From: an uncultured Eubacteriales bacterium
GTDB taxonomy: Bacteria; Bacillota; Clostridia; Christensenellales; QALW01
Direction of reading: 5' to 3'
Length of the DNA stretch: 11,027 bases
NCBI GenBank assembly: GCA_900552055.1
Contig: URYI01000058.1
Span: forward strand, 1 to 11,027
Made by a program: the position numbers and the translations under genes. This document shows positions 1 through 7,460 of this stretch, piece after piece. Within the stretch, counting starts at the first letter, position 1. Each line of letters begins with the position of its first letter. The notes beneath the pieces were generated by a model, which was given only the letters and a program-made list of their open reading frames with translations, ran no database searches and was not told the DNA's origin.

Positions 1-123
1 TTGTGTCCTGCTGTGCTGCTTTGGCTCCATGTACGCCAGGTACATGTCGTTTAAGCGCGCTTTACCCGGCACAAATTTTATGCTTTCTGCCCCTGAGAGC
101 TCAAACCGAGAAAATTTCTTCAT
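1..123 (-). CDS. Partial unidentified protein, N-terminal 41 residues
   Basis: An open frame enters the window's left edge on the minus strand. Its first ATG is at 123, giving 41 codons without a stop and beginning MKKFSRFELSGAES. The composition (charged and aromatic mix, a segment NDMYLAYMEPKQHSR) looks like real protein, not a chance frame, and the gene has the same direction as its neighbours. I do not recognise the family. The frame stays open upstream to about 219 but with no ATG, and this stretch runs through the serpin terminator, so 123 is the most sensible start. No good Shine-Dalgarno sequence precedes it (TTTACCTTGAAAATG), which lowers confidence. The 3' end lies outside the window. 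Confidence 0.4.
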   Translation of the reverse strand, partial: MKKFSRFELSGAESIKFVPGKARLNDMYLAYMEPKQHSRTQ

Positions 124-132
124 TTTCAAGGT

Positions 133-161
133 AAACGAAAAAGGCGTACCGGGAGTACGCC
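133..161 (-). terminator. Rho-independent terminator after the serpin gene
   Basis: Read on the minus strand, a 7-bp stem GGCGTAC/GTACGCC (155-161 with 143-149) closes a 5-nt loop and is followed at once by TTTTTCGTTT (142-133). It lies about 80 nt beyond the serpin stop codon and in the right orientation to end the leftward transcript. The opposite strand has no T-run after the hairpin, so it is one-directional. Confidence 0.75.
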
Positions 162-240
162 CATTGATAATAATACGGAAAATGAAAAAATTGGCCTGTT
201 TTGAGTCAGACAGTTCCTTTTAAACTGAGGTGTTTGCTCT

Positions 241-1449
241 TCACCCTTGGGTATCCGCCAGCACGCCCATAAAAAGGGGCAGGTAACTGGAATTATCTAT
301 AATCATAAAGACAAAGGGCCGGTCAAACTGGATAACCAGCGGCGAGGTCTGGGGTGCCGAACCTGAAGTCATTTCAACCGAAGAAACCGCGCCCGCTACG
401 GTGCCCTGTTCGGCTACCGATATATATGTTTTATGCTGAACGTTATTTATACTTAATTCTCCCGCATTGATTTCGGCCATATTGGAAAAATCAGCCTTAT
501 CTGAAAATGCCGACTGCATTCCCATTTCCATAAGCACATCCTTCATATTCATATCAAAGGTACAGCTGAATTTAGGCATAGAAGCCTGCACAGGGCTGTC
601 CTGAACATTTTTAAAGATTTCAAGCAGGCTTTGGCCGTCCAGTTGGGCAATATAATCATAGATATCAATATTCTGGCTGGGCAGCAGCACAGCAAAGCTA
701 TATTGGCCCCCGGCATAATCTTTTATTATACCTGTAACATTTCTGCCCCTGATATATTTGTTTTCAAGGGAATGCATCATTTCAACAGTGCGTTTTTCTC
801 CCGACACCGCAGTAAAAATTCCCTCCTGCACATTTACTTCGGGATATTGCTCCAGCCACTCAGCGTCAAAGTAAACAGCGCTGATAAGATACATCATAGT
901 ATCCGCATTTATCTGTTCCACAATGCTGTCAATCACGCCGTCTGTATGTCTTTTGACCCAGTCATTTATATCCTCGACTGTCTGGCTGTCAAAGGGAACC
1001 TTATAGGACTGAGCACCGTAATAGTCCTCGTTAACCTTTAGAAAGTCCCGCTTGAACTCAATGTCTCCATTATCGCGCATCCAGATGGAATTGGCCAGTT
1101 TCAGCTTATATCCCTCTTTAGAGGGCAGAATGTTAATATACGAACGGAGATAGTGGTTCAGCTCCTCAAGGGCCATATCCCCGCCCAGAACAGCTTCCAT
1201 TTCCGCCCTTGTCTCCCCCGCCGCACCGTTGGCGGCAAGCGCCAGAGCCACCTGAACAGACAGCGGGGATATAAGAAGGTTTTCCCCTTGTTTTTCAAGC
1301 ACGGAAGCCTGGAACATTTCAACATACAAATCCATCTGGGAATTAATGAACCTCTCGTCAGCGAAGCCCTCTTCCTGATTTGCACAGCCCGTAAAGCACA
1401 GGACGCATACCATCAGGCAGAGCACAGCCCGCAGTATAACCCGCTTCAT
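241..1449 (-). CDS. Lipoprotein serpin (serine/cysteine protease inhibitor)
   Basis: Serpins trap proteases as covalent complexes by inserting their reactive centre loop into a beta-sheet. This 402-residue protein has the usual serpin length plus an export signal: a basic start MKR, a hydrophobic stretch, and a lipobox-like FTGC ending at Cys22. It is therefore probably lipid-anchored outside the membrane. Serpin landmarks are NSIWMRDN (120-127), YLISAVYFDAEW (187-198), MPKF (291-294) and the C-terminal signature FDRPFVFMI (375-383) with PLFMGVLADT. The hinge EQGTVAGAVSS (347-357) has the Gly, Thr and small residues at P15-P9 expected of an inhibitory serpin. From the hinge Thr to the RPF motif the loop is four residues longer than in alpha-1-antitrypsin, so P1 cannot be fixed; simple counting gives Gly363-Ser364. 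The start is well set: AAGGAGGT lies 7 nt before the ATG. Gut Clostridia and bifidobacteria carry serpins active against host or faecal proteases; that role here is inferred. Confidence 0.93.
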   Translation of the reverse strand: MKRVILRAVLCLMVCVLCFTGCANQEEGFADERFINSQMDLYVEMFQASVLEKQGENLLISPLSVQVALALAANGAAGETRAEMEAVLGGDMALEELNHYLRSYINILPSKEGYKLKLANSIWMRDNGDIEFKRDFLKVNEDYYGAQSYKVPFDSQTVEDINDWVKRHTDGVIDSIVEQINADTMMYLISAVYFDAEWLEQYPEVNVQEGIFTAVSGEKRTVEMMHSLENKYIRGRNVTGIIKDYAGGQYSFAVLLPSQNIDIYDYIAQLDGQSLLEIFKNVQDSPVQASMPKFSCTFDMNMKDVLMEMGMQSAFSDKADFSNMAEINAGELSINNVQHKTYISVAEQGTVAGAVSSVEMTSGSAPQTSPLVIQFDRPFVFMIIDNSSYLPLFMGVLADTQG

Positions 1450-1522
1450 TCTGTCCTACCTCCTTAAAATCAGAAAATTAATCATTCCCCGCTAAAATGG
1501 TTTAGGCGCGCCTTAAGCCGCC

Positions 1523-3739
1523 TCAGCAGAATTTAAACAGCCAATACAGCACATGGGAAGCAAAGCCGTGATTGCAGCTGGCCTGCGGGCTGTCATGCTC
1601 CCAGAGAGTGCCCGTCTTTTCAGCCATATCCGCAAAATACCCCTCTATCTCCCTTAAAACCTGCTCTCTTTCATTGTTCTCTGAAAGCATTTCCAGGCGC
1701 AGATAATTGCCTATAAAGGCGTTGGCAAAGGCAACCTCCGGATAAGGGTTATTCTCTTTGCGGCCAGGGCCGAATTGGGTTTTAAGCGTATTATAAAGCT
1801 CCGGATAGTTTTCTCTGTCTGCCACATGCGTAAAAAAGGCATAATACTGGCACACTTCGGTGCATTCGTCAACCGCGGCGTTATCCCTAAAGAACAATCC
1901 GTTATACGCCCGCTCCCTGATGACCCGCTTGAGCCTGAGGGACTTGCGCATCAGTTCAGGCTTGTTAAGCAAATAGGAGGCGTCCTCCAGCATGCGCGCA
2001 TAAAGCATATTGCTGGGATAGTTTATACCCTTAACAAGGCAGTCGTCATTGGCCCGCGACCACTCCACAAACACCCAGCCGTCCAGATTCTCAAGCAGGC
2101 CATCGCTGTTTTCAAATCCCCTGAAATATTCCAGCAGCCCTTCCAGCCTGGGCGCCGCCCTGCGCACTAATTCAGCATCCTCAGACCTCTCAAGATACTC
2201 GCGCAGCTCCAGCACGAAAAACATGGCCCAGTTGGGGATAAAGCGCCTGTTGAGATGGTCGGAAGGATAGCACATGGGCAGCATGCCGCGGGGCACGTCC
2301 CTAAAATCTTCAGGCAGGATAAAATTCTCCAGAAATGCCTTTTCTACGCGACACGCGCCGGTGAGCAGAAATTCCACCCGTGAGGTGAAAAAGCTGTCAC
2401 ACAGCCAGCCGCCCCGCTCGCGGGAGGGGCAGTCCATATATACGTCCAGCGTATTCTGCCTGAAGGTCTCTATCCCCGCCTGGTAAATTTCCTGCATTTT
2501 TCCCGAAAGCTCAAGCGAATTTTTTATCTCCGCCGCAGGAAAAGCATATTCCTTGATGTGCAGGTCCTTAACTACGCATTCTCCTTCAAATACCGCCGTT
2601 TTGAGGTATTTAAAGGTATAAGGCTCCATGGATACGAAACGGTACCGGCCCGCCTCAAGAGTAAGCTTAAGATGGTTCACGCAGCCCAGGCGCAGCGGGT
2701 CTATATCCCCGTCGGTAAGTATCTCGTCAAATAAAAAGCTTATCACGCTCCTGCGCGGGCATTCTATATCGCAGCAGATAAAGCCCGTTAAGTTCCTCTC
2801 CATCTCGCAGCTTAAAAAGCTGCCTGCTTTAAGGGAAAAATCCCCGAAGGGCGCGTTCAGCTCCTTTTCAATATTAAACTTCATGCGCCTTATCTCGCCG
2901 CAGATGCGCTCCTCCAAATCCGTCCCGAAGCTTTCAAAGGGTATGTCCGGAGTCTGTATCATAAAATAATCCTGTGACATATCCGCATTTTCAGGATTGA
3001 CTGCTCCAGTGCCCTGATTTATGAAGCGGACGGGAGCGTGCGCGGCGTAGTCTGGGTAAAACGCCTCCCTTTCCAGCAGCTTGGGAAGAGCCCTCTCAAA
3101 CAATTCAAGGCCCTCCTCATTTTGGGTCGAGCGCATAAACTGTTCCAGCAAAGACGAGTAATGATAGGTTTCCACATAGGGCCGCTGATAGGAATAACGG
3201 TCCACCCTGTGCACGCGCTCCTCCATTAAGCGGGCGCAGAAACCGCGCGCGCCGAATACGGCCTCTCCCCCGTCCAAAGCGGCATTTGGCCCGCTTAAAA
3301 CAGTCTCCCCAAAGGCGCCGTCTGCAGGTCCCCTATTAACTGCGCCTTCCTGAATTTTATCCTCAGAAAGCCCGCCCGCGCATGTAGCCGCGGCTAAATT
3401 GTCCCCCTCAAAAATTTCACAGCAGAAAAAGCCCGGCTGCTTAATATAGCAGTAGTTATATACATTATAGGCCGAAACAACAAACACAACGGCGGATTCC
3501 TCGGCCAGGACAAAATTCAGGCGGTCGCAGCGGGCAAAGGAATGGGCCGCCCGCGCTGGGCCGGCGGCGGTAAACCTGCCCCCGATATACAGCTGATACA
3601 CGTCAGCCGCGGCGACAAGCGCCCTGTATTCGCCGGCGGGAAGCACCGTCTTAAAACAGAGGGTAATATTCATATCCCCGTCAGGCAGATTTTCTCTTTG
3701 ATGGTGCGCCCATACGGGCCGGGCATGGGTAAACATCAT
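1523..3739 (-). CDS. GH78-like alpha-L-rhamnosidase family glycosidase
   Basis: The 738-residue protein resembles inverting alpha-L-rhamnosidases, which release rhamnose from plant or bacterial glycans. The catalytic six-hairpin (alpha/alpha)6 domain occupies about residues 410-738. Its diagnostic motif DCPSRERGGWLCD lies at 436-448, with D436, E441 and D448 spaced as the acidic trio of Bacillus GL1 RhaB (recalled as D567, E572, D579). A C-terminal TLWEHD (711-716) places E714 as the likely catalytic base, followed by the usual SxNHG/A segment (721-725). The N-terminal 400 residues are probably beta-sandwich domains and are poorly recognisable. There is no signal peptide and there are over 20 cysteines, so it is probably cytoplasmic. 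ATG 3739 is preceded by AGGGAG at 6-nt spacing; ATG 3736 is an alternative. It starts just after a decayed repeat derived from the permease gene and ends 73 nt before the serpin. Rhamnose specificity is not proven; related families with the same fold cleave other sugars. Confidence 0.8.
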   Translation of the reverse strand: MMFTHARPVWAHHQRENLPDGDMNITLCFKTVLPAGEYRALVAAADVYQLYIGGRFTAAGPARAAHSFARCDRLNFVLAEESAVVFVVSAYNVYNYCYIKQPGFFCCEIFEGDNLAAATCAGGLSEDKIQEGAVNRGPADGAFGETVLSGPNAALDGGEAVFGARGFCARLMEERVHRVDRYSYQRPYVETYHYSSLLEQFMRSTQNEEGLELFERALPKLLEREAFYPDYAAHAPVRFINQGTGAVNPENADMSQDYFMIQTPDIPFESFGTDLEERICGEIRRMKFNIEKELNAPFGDFSLKAGSFLSCEMERNLTGFICCDIECPRRSVISFLFDEILTDGDIDPLRLGCVNHLKLTLEAGRYRFVSMEPYTFKYLKTAVFEGECVVKDLHIKEYAFPAAEIKNSLELSGKMQEIYQAGIETFRQNTLDVYMDCPSRERGGWLCDSFFTSRVEFLLTGACRVEKAFLENFILPEDFRDVPRGMLPMCYPSDHLNRRFIPNWAMFFVLELREYLERSEDAELVRRAAPRLEGLLEYFRGFENSDGLLENLDGWVFVEWSRANDDCLVKGINYPSNMLYARMLEDASYLLNKPELMRKSLRLKRVIRERAYNGLFFRDNAAVDECTEVCQYYAFFTHVADRENYPELYNTLKTQFGPGRKENNPYPEVAFANAFIGNYLRLEMLSENNEREQVLREIEGYFADMAEKTGTLWEHDSPQASCNHGFASHVLYWLFKFC

Positions 3740-3753
3740 AACAAACTCCCTTT

Positions 3754-3860
3754 CTTATTCTATGTATTTTAAATTTTCACCATATCTATTTTAAAATGCG
3801 CCGTCTCATGACCGGGCTTGCCCGATAAAGAGAATCCTGTCTTAAGCGCCGCCGGAACGC
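3754..3860 (-). repeat. Decayed copy (R1) of the permease gene 3' end
   Basis: Aligned with the true 3' end of the upstream permease gene (3985 to about 4095), this stretch matches over roughly 100 bp. Shared blocks include ACCATATCTATT (3779-3790 versus 4011-4022) and CTTATTCTATG (3754-3764 versus 3985-3995). It keeps 19 codons' worth of length and then has a 1-nt deletion and an early stop. It is therefore a non-functional tail fragment, not a gene. Its far end, CTTAAGCGCCGCCGGAACGC (3841-3860), is repeated exactly in R2. Its last bases abut the glycosidase ribosome binding site. Confidence 0.75.
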
Positions 3861-3879
3861 ATGCTTCTCTTTTTCTGCG

Positions 3880-3976
3880 CTTTTTTAGTATTACGCCGCG
3901 TCTTTTAGAAACTGCGCTCTTTCATTGCAGGGGCCGTGCGATAACGGGAATCCAGCCTTAAGCGCCGCCGGAACGC
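3880..3976 (-). repeat. Second decayed copy (R2) of the permease 3' end
   Basis: A second degenerate unit lies 116 nt from R1. The block CTTAAGCGCCGCCGGAACGC recurs without change at 3957-3976, and about 66 bp upstream of it aligns to R1 without gaps at clear similarity (for example CGATAA then GAATCC). It also aligns, more weakly, with the intact permease tail at 4027-4090. R1, R2 and the real 3' end form a three-unit tandem series. The left boundary is approximate. Confidence 0.65.
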
Positions 3977-3985
3977 CAGCCGAGC

Positions 3986-6520
3986 TTATTCTATGGACTT
4001 TAAGGATTCCACCATATCTATTGAAGAAATGCGCTTTCTCATTGCCAGGCTCACCAGGAAAGAGAAAATAACCGTCATGAGCGCCGACCATACATAGCTT
4101 AAAGCGGAAATATTCCTGTCAAACATAACTATGTCCACTTCAGCCGTTACCACTACGAACTGGTGCAGGAAAATGCCGAAGACCAGCCCCAGAACTATGC
4201 CTATCAGGGTGAGGATTATATTTTCGCGGAATACATAGGAGGCGGCTTCCTTCTCATAGAAGCCCAGCACCTTAAGGGTGGCTATCTCCCGCTTGCGCTC
4301 TGTTATGTTTATGTTGGTGAGGTTATAAAGGACCACAAAGGCCAGCAGGCTGGCACAGATAATCAATACTACCACCACCGAATTAAGCCCGCTCATAACG
4401 TCGTCAAAATCCCTCTCCAGCCTGGTTATAAAGCTGACCGACTGCACGTTGTCTATTTCAAGCAGTTTTTCGGAGGTGTTTTGTTCCAGTTCCTCGGTTA
4501 CTTCTTCCCCGTCCGGAAGGGTGCACATCACCATATTAAACTGTGGCTGGCTATTAAAGAGTTCCTCATAAACGGCGCAGGGCATGTAAATATAATTATA
4601 GACATAATTTTCAGCTATGCCCGCAACCGAGGTTTCATATATAGCCGTGCCGCCCTGGGTAAAGGTAAAATTGTCCCCTACCGAGAGTCCTAATTTGGAA
4701 GCCAGCTTTTCAGTTATAACTACGCCGTTTTCGGGCGGGAATGCTATGCTCTCGCCTCCGCGGCGCTCGCGCAGATGGATAAAGCCCGAAAGGCTGTCCC
4801 CCTCGGCTGCCGTCAGATATGCGTTTAAGGTTCCCTCGTCCGACTGAACGTCCACGCTGCTCTGCATTATATAGATATAATCCTCCGCATATTCGCCCAG
4901 CTGCCGGTTTAGGGCGCTGTCCTCCGAGGAGGAAGAGCTTTCGTCCAATCCCAGCGAAAAATGGTAAGCCTGAATCTGGGTAAACTGCTTGGGCACTATG
5001 CTCATTATGGAATCGCGCAGCCCAAAGCCTGTCAGAAGCAGGGCGGTGCAGCCCCCTATGCCGATAATGGTCATAAAGAAGCGCTTTTTATAGCGGAGCA
5101 AATTGCGCGCCGTCACCTTTTTAGTAAAAGAGAGGCGCTTCCAGATAAAGCCTATGCGCTCCAAAAACACGCGCTTGCCCGCGGGGGGAGCCTTGGGCCG
5201 GATAAGATTGGCGGGAGTGCTCCTCAGTTCGTTATAGCAGGCTCCCAAAGAAGCGGCCAGCGTGCAGATGAGGCTCAGGCCGCAGGCTACGGCGGCGTAA
5301 AGCGGATAGAATACTATATCAATTTCGGGCAGGGTATAGAGGATATCATAGGCGCTCCAGATAGCGCGGGGCAGCACGACTACCCCCAGCACGCAGCCGA
5401 TAACGCAGCCAAGGATGCACGCAAAAGCCGCATAGAAGAGGTAATTTGCCGCTATGCGCCCAGAGCCGTAGCCCAGAGCTTTAAATACTCCTATCTGGGT
5501 GCGCTCCTCTTCCACCATGCGGGTCATAGTGGTCAGGCAGACCAGCGCCGCCACTAAAAAGAAGAACCACGGGAACACCTGCGCTATGGCGTCCACTCTG
5601 TCCGCGTCCTGGCCAAAGCCCACATATCCCGCCAGGGTTTGGCGGCTCAGGGCATACCACTGGGGCATTTCGGGCGGAGAGATTTCTCCAAATTGGGCCG
5701 CCGCTTCAGGATTGAGCTGAAGCAGCTGCTCATACTGGCTGTATAATTCAGACAGCTCATCGTACCGCCGCTGTGCCAATGGCTCAAAAGCCTGTTCCAG
5801 CTGGCTTTGGGTTTCATCCATAAGCGCTTCATACTCTTCTTCATAGCACAATAATTCTTTTGCTCCTTTAACAGTAACAAAAGCCTCGTGATAATATTCC
5901 GAATCAAAGGCCTGGGGCTGAACCAGTATAAAATAATCCACCTCGCCGTCCCCTATGCTGGTTGAGCCGCGCTCCACCGAGAGATAATAAGGCCAGTCCA
6001 CAATGCCCGTCACGGTAAATTCAGTTGGCTTAAGGCCGTTTAAGCTCTGCTCGTCATTTTCCTGAGCAATAGTAATTTTATCTCCTACGCGGATACTTTG
6101 GTTCATGCCCGTGCCCGAATCGGCCACGCATTCATTTTCCCCCTGGGGCCAGCGCCCTTCTTTTAATACAGGCAGGTTTATTCCGTTTTCAAAATCCATG
6201 GAATTAACGCGCACAACGCTCTGCCCGTAAGCGCTTGACGCCAGCACGTCGGCGTTATAGCCGGGCATTATAGTTTCAACGCAGTCCAATTCCCTAAGCG
6301 AATCTATATCCTCCTGAGTAATGCCGGCCGTAGAGATAAGGCGGAAATCCATAAGGGAGCAGTCGTCAAAATAGTTGTCCCCTGTTTCCTTCATCATGGG
6401 CGTTGTGGATTTAAGGCCGAAAAGAAAGCCGGCGCCCAGCGCGCATATGGCGCATATAGCCAAAAAGCGGCTGAAGGAAGAACGGATTTCCCTGAACATA
6501 AGGAGGTTCATCTTTTTCAT
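3986..6520 (-). CDS. FtsX/MacB-type ABC transporter permease, two FtsX domains
   Basis: This is the membrane subunit of a type VII (MacB-like) ABC system, probably working with the ATPase encoded just upstream. With the start at 6520 it has 844 residues. There is one N-terminal transmembrane helix (about 15-36), a large extracytoplasmic region (40-310) with a charged, probably coiled-coil stretch (222-270), and three helices (about 314-334, 361-383, 405-429). A fifth helix (482-500), a second extracytoplasmic region (505-710) and three final helices (712-733, 768-788, 808-828) follow. Each FtsX unit has its cytoplasmic motif: RTQIGVFKALGY (340-351) and REIATLKVLGF (744-754). The C-terminus IDMVESLKSIE is typical. 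I chose 6520 over the ATG-like start at 6541 because AAGGAGG sits 8-9 nt before it and 6541 overlaps the ATPase gene. Substrate unknown; such systems export lipids, peptides or drugs, or drive cell-wall enzymes. Its 3' end is tandemly duplicated downstream. Confidence 0.9.
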   Translation of the reverse strand: MKKMNLLMFREIRSSFSRFLAICAICALGAGFLFGLKSTTPMMKETGDNYFDDCSLMDFRLISTAGITQEDIDSLRELDCVETIMPGYNADVLASSAYGQSVVRVNSMDFENGINLPVLKEGRWPQGENECVADSGTGMNQSIRVGDKITIAQENDEQSLNGLKPTEFTVTGIVDWPYYLSVERGSTSIGDGEVDYFILVQPQAFDSEYYHEAFVTVKGAKELLCYEEEYEALMDETQSQLEQAFEPLAQRRYDELSELYSQYEQLLQLNPEAAAQFGEISPPEMPQWYALSRQTLAGYVGFGQDADRVDAIAQVFPWFFFLVAALVCLTTMTRMVEEERTQIGVFKALGYGSGRIAANYLFYAAFACILGCVIGCVLGVVVLPRAIWSAYDILYTLPEIDIVFYPLYAAVACGLSLICTLAASLGACYNELRSTPANLIRPKAPPAGKRVFLERIGFIWKRLSFTKKVTARNLLRYKKRFFMTIIGIGGCTALLLTGFGLRDSIMSIVPKQFTQIQAYHFSLGLDESSSSSEDSALNRQLGEYAEDYIYIMQSSVDVQSDEGTLNAYLTAAEGDSLSGFIHLRERRGGESIAFPPENGVVITEKLASKLGLSVGDNFTFTQGGTAIYETSVAGIAENYVYNYIYMPCAVYEELFNSQPQFNMVMCTLPDGEEVTEELEQNTSEKLLEIDNVQSVSFITRLERDFDDVMSGLNSVVVVLIICASLLAFVVLYNLTNINITERKREIATLKVLGFYEKEAASYVFRENIILTLIGIVLGLVFGIFLHQFVVVTAEVDIVMFDRNISALSYVWSALMTVIFSFLVSLAMRKRISSIDMVESLKSIE

Positions 6521-6534
6521 AATAAAAGACCTCC

Positions 6535-7236
6535 TTACCACTCAATCAGCGCGGGGTCAAGAGGATGCTCGTTAAGGCGCATATCCTTAACCTGCCCGTT
6601 CTTTACCGATATAACCCTGTCCGCCATCTGCGTTATGGCCTGGTTATGAGTTATAACAATAACCGTCATCTGCATGTTCCGGCAGGTATTATGCAGCAGA
6701 GAGAGGATATTTTTGCCCGTCTGATAGTCCAGCGCGCCGGTAGGCTCGTCACAAAGGAGCAGTTTAGGATTCTTGGCCAGCGCGCGGGCTATGGCTACCC
6801 GCTGCTGCTCCCCTCCCGAAAGCTGGGCAGGGAAATTATTCATTCTTTCTTCCAGGCCCACAGCCTTGAGCGCCTGGGCGGCCGGCATCGGCTCCCGGCA
6901 GATCTGGGAAGCCAGCTCCACATTTTCCAGAGCGGTAAGGTTCTGGACGAGATTATAAAACTGAAAGACAAAGCCTACGTCATAGCGGCGGTAAGCGGTA
7001 AGCTGCTTTTTATTAAAGGAGCTGACAATCTGGCCGTCCAGCGTGATGCTGCCCGAAGTTACGCTGTCCATACCCCCCAGCATATTTAAAACTGTGGTTT
7101 TGCCCGCGCCGCTGGGCCCTACTATAACGCAGAACTCCCCTTTTTCTATTTCAAAGGTAATGCCGTCTACTGCGGCTATGGACACGTCGCCGCTGGTATA
7201 GATTTTTTTTACGTCGTCAAATTGTATGTAGCTCAT
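6535..7236 (-). CDS. ABC transporter ATP-binding protein, LolD/MacB family
   Basis: This cytoplasmic ATPase powers the permease encoded 14 nt downstream. In the 233-residue form it shows Walker A GPSGAGKT (40-47), a Q-loop glutamine (Q92 in FQFYNL), signature LSGGEQQ (139-145), Walker B LLLCDEP (159-165) followed by TGALD, and the switch histidine H197 in ITHN. The [10 protein letters not shown] form is typical of the MacB/LolD subfamily, whose partners are FtsX-type permeases. Two starts are possible: TTG at 7251, too close to its GGAG, and ATG at 7236, which follows AAAGGA and gives the usual beginning MSYIxF; I prefer 7236. The gene begins about 40 nt after a GC-rich multi-hairpin element. 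I saw no promoter in the gap, so it may be read through from the DUF4956 gene. Confidence 0.93.
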   Translation of the reverse strand: MSYIQFDDVKKIYTSGDVSIAAVDGITFEIEKGEFCVIVGPSGAGKTTVLNMLGGMDSVTSGSITLDGQIVSSFNKKQLTAYRRYDVGFVFQFYNLVQNLTALENVELASQICREPMPAAQALKAVGLEERMNNFPAQLSGGEQQRVAIARALAKNPKLLLCDEPTGALDYQTGKNILSLLHNTCRNMQMTVIVITHNQAITQMADRVISVKNGQVKDMRLNEHPLDPALIEW

Positions 7237-7276
7237 TTTTCCTTTAAGCAAGCTCCTTTCTTCTCTTTATTTATAT

Positions 7277-7432
7277 GCATGGAGGGCGCGTTTAACGCAA
7301 AAAGGGGGCGGCGCGGCGGCTTTTGGCTTTCAGCCAAAAGCCTGCGCTGCGGCAAAATTTTGCCGCAGCGCAGCCCGGCCGCAGGCCGGGCGCCGCGCCG
7401 CCCCCTTTGTGCGTTAAACGCGCCCTCCATGC
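7277..7432. repeat. Three-armed cruciform element 1
   Basis: An outer inverted repeat pairs 7277-7318 with 7391-7432: 42 bp with one mismatch (7300/7409). Its interior is tiled exactly by three hairpins. Arm A, 7319-7341, has a 10-bp stem and loop TTC. Arm B, 7342-7373, is a perfect 32-bp palindrome. Arm C, 7374-7390, has a 7-bp stem and loop GCA. No base is unpaired at the junction, so either DNA strand or an RNA could form a four-way cruciform. It fills the gap between the DUF4956 stop (7461) and the ATPase start. On the minus strand it is not followed by a T-run, so it is not a classic terminator. The core GGGGGCGGCGCGGC (7304-7317) recurs in element 2. Small frames across it on both strands are palindrome artefacts. 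Confidence 0.9.
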
Positions 7433-7460
7433 CCGGCTTTTCTGCCGTGCCTTTTAAAAA

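Noticed and set aside
29..223. Plus-strand 64-codon frame at the left edge
   Set aside because: It runs against the direction of the neighbours, spans the serpin terminator hairpin, and overlaps a more protein-like minus-strand frame (123-1).
1501..1512. GGCGCGCC palindrome next to the glycosidase stop
   Set aside because: An isolated 8-bp palindrome with no associated structure; most likely chance in a GC-rich stretch.
4163..5557. Long plus-strand frames inside the permease gene
   Set aside because: They are antisense shadows of a strongly recognisable FtsX permease and resemble no family.
7277..7432. Element 1 as a simple Rho-independent terminator
   Set aside because: The structure is far larger than needed and neither strand has a T-run directly after the outer stem.
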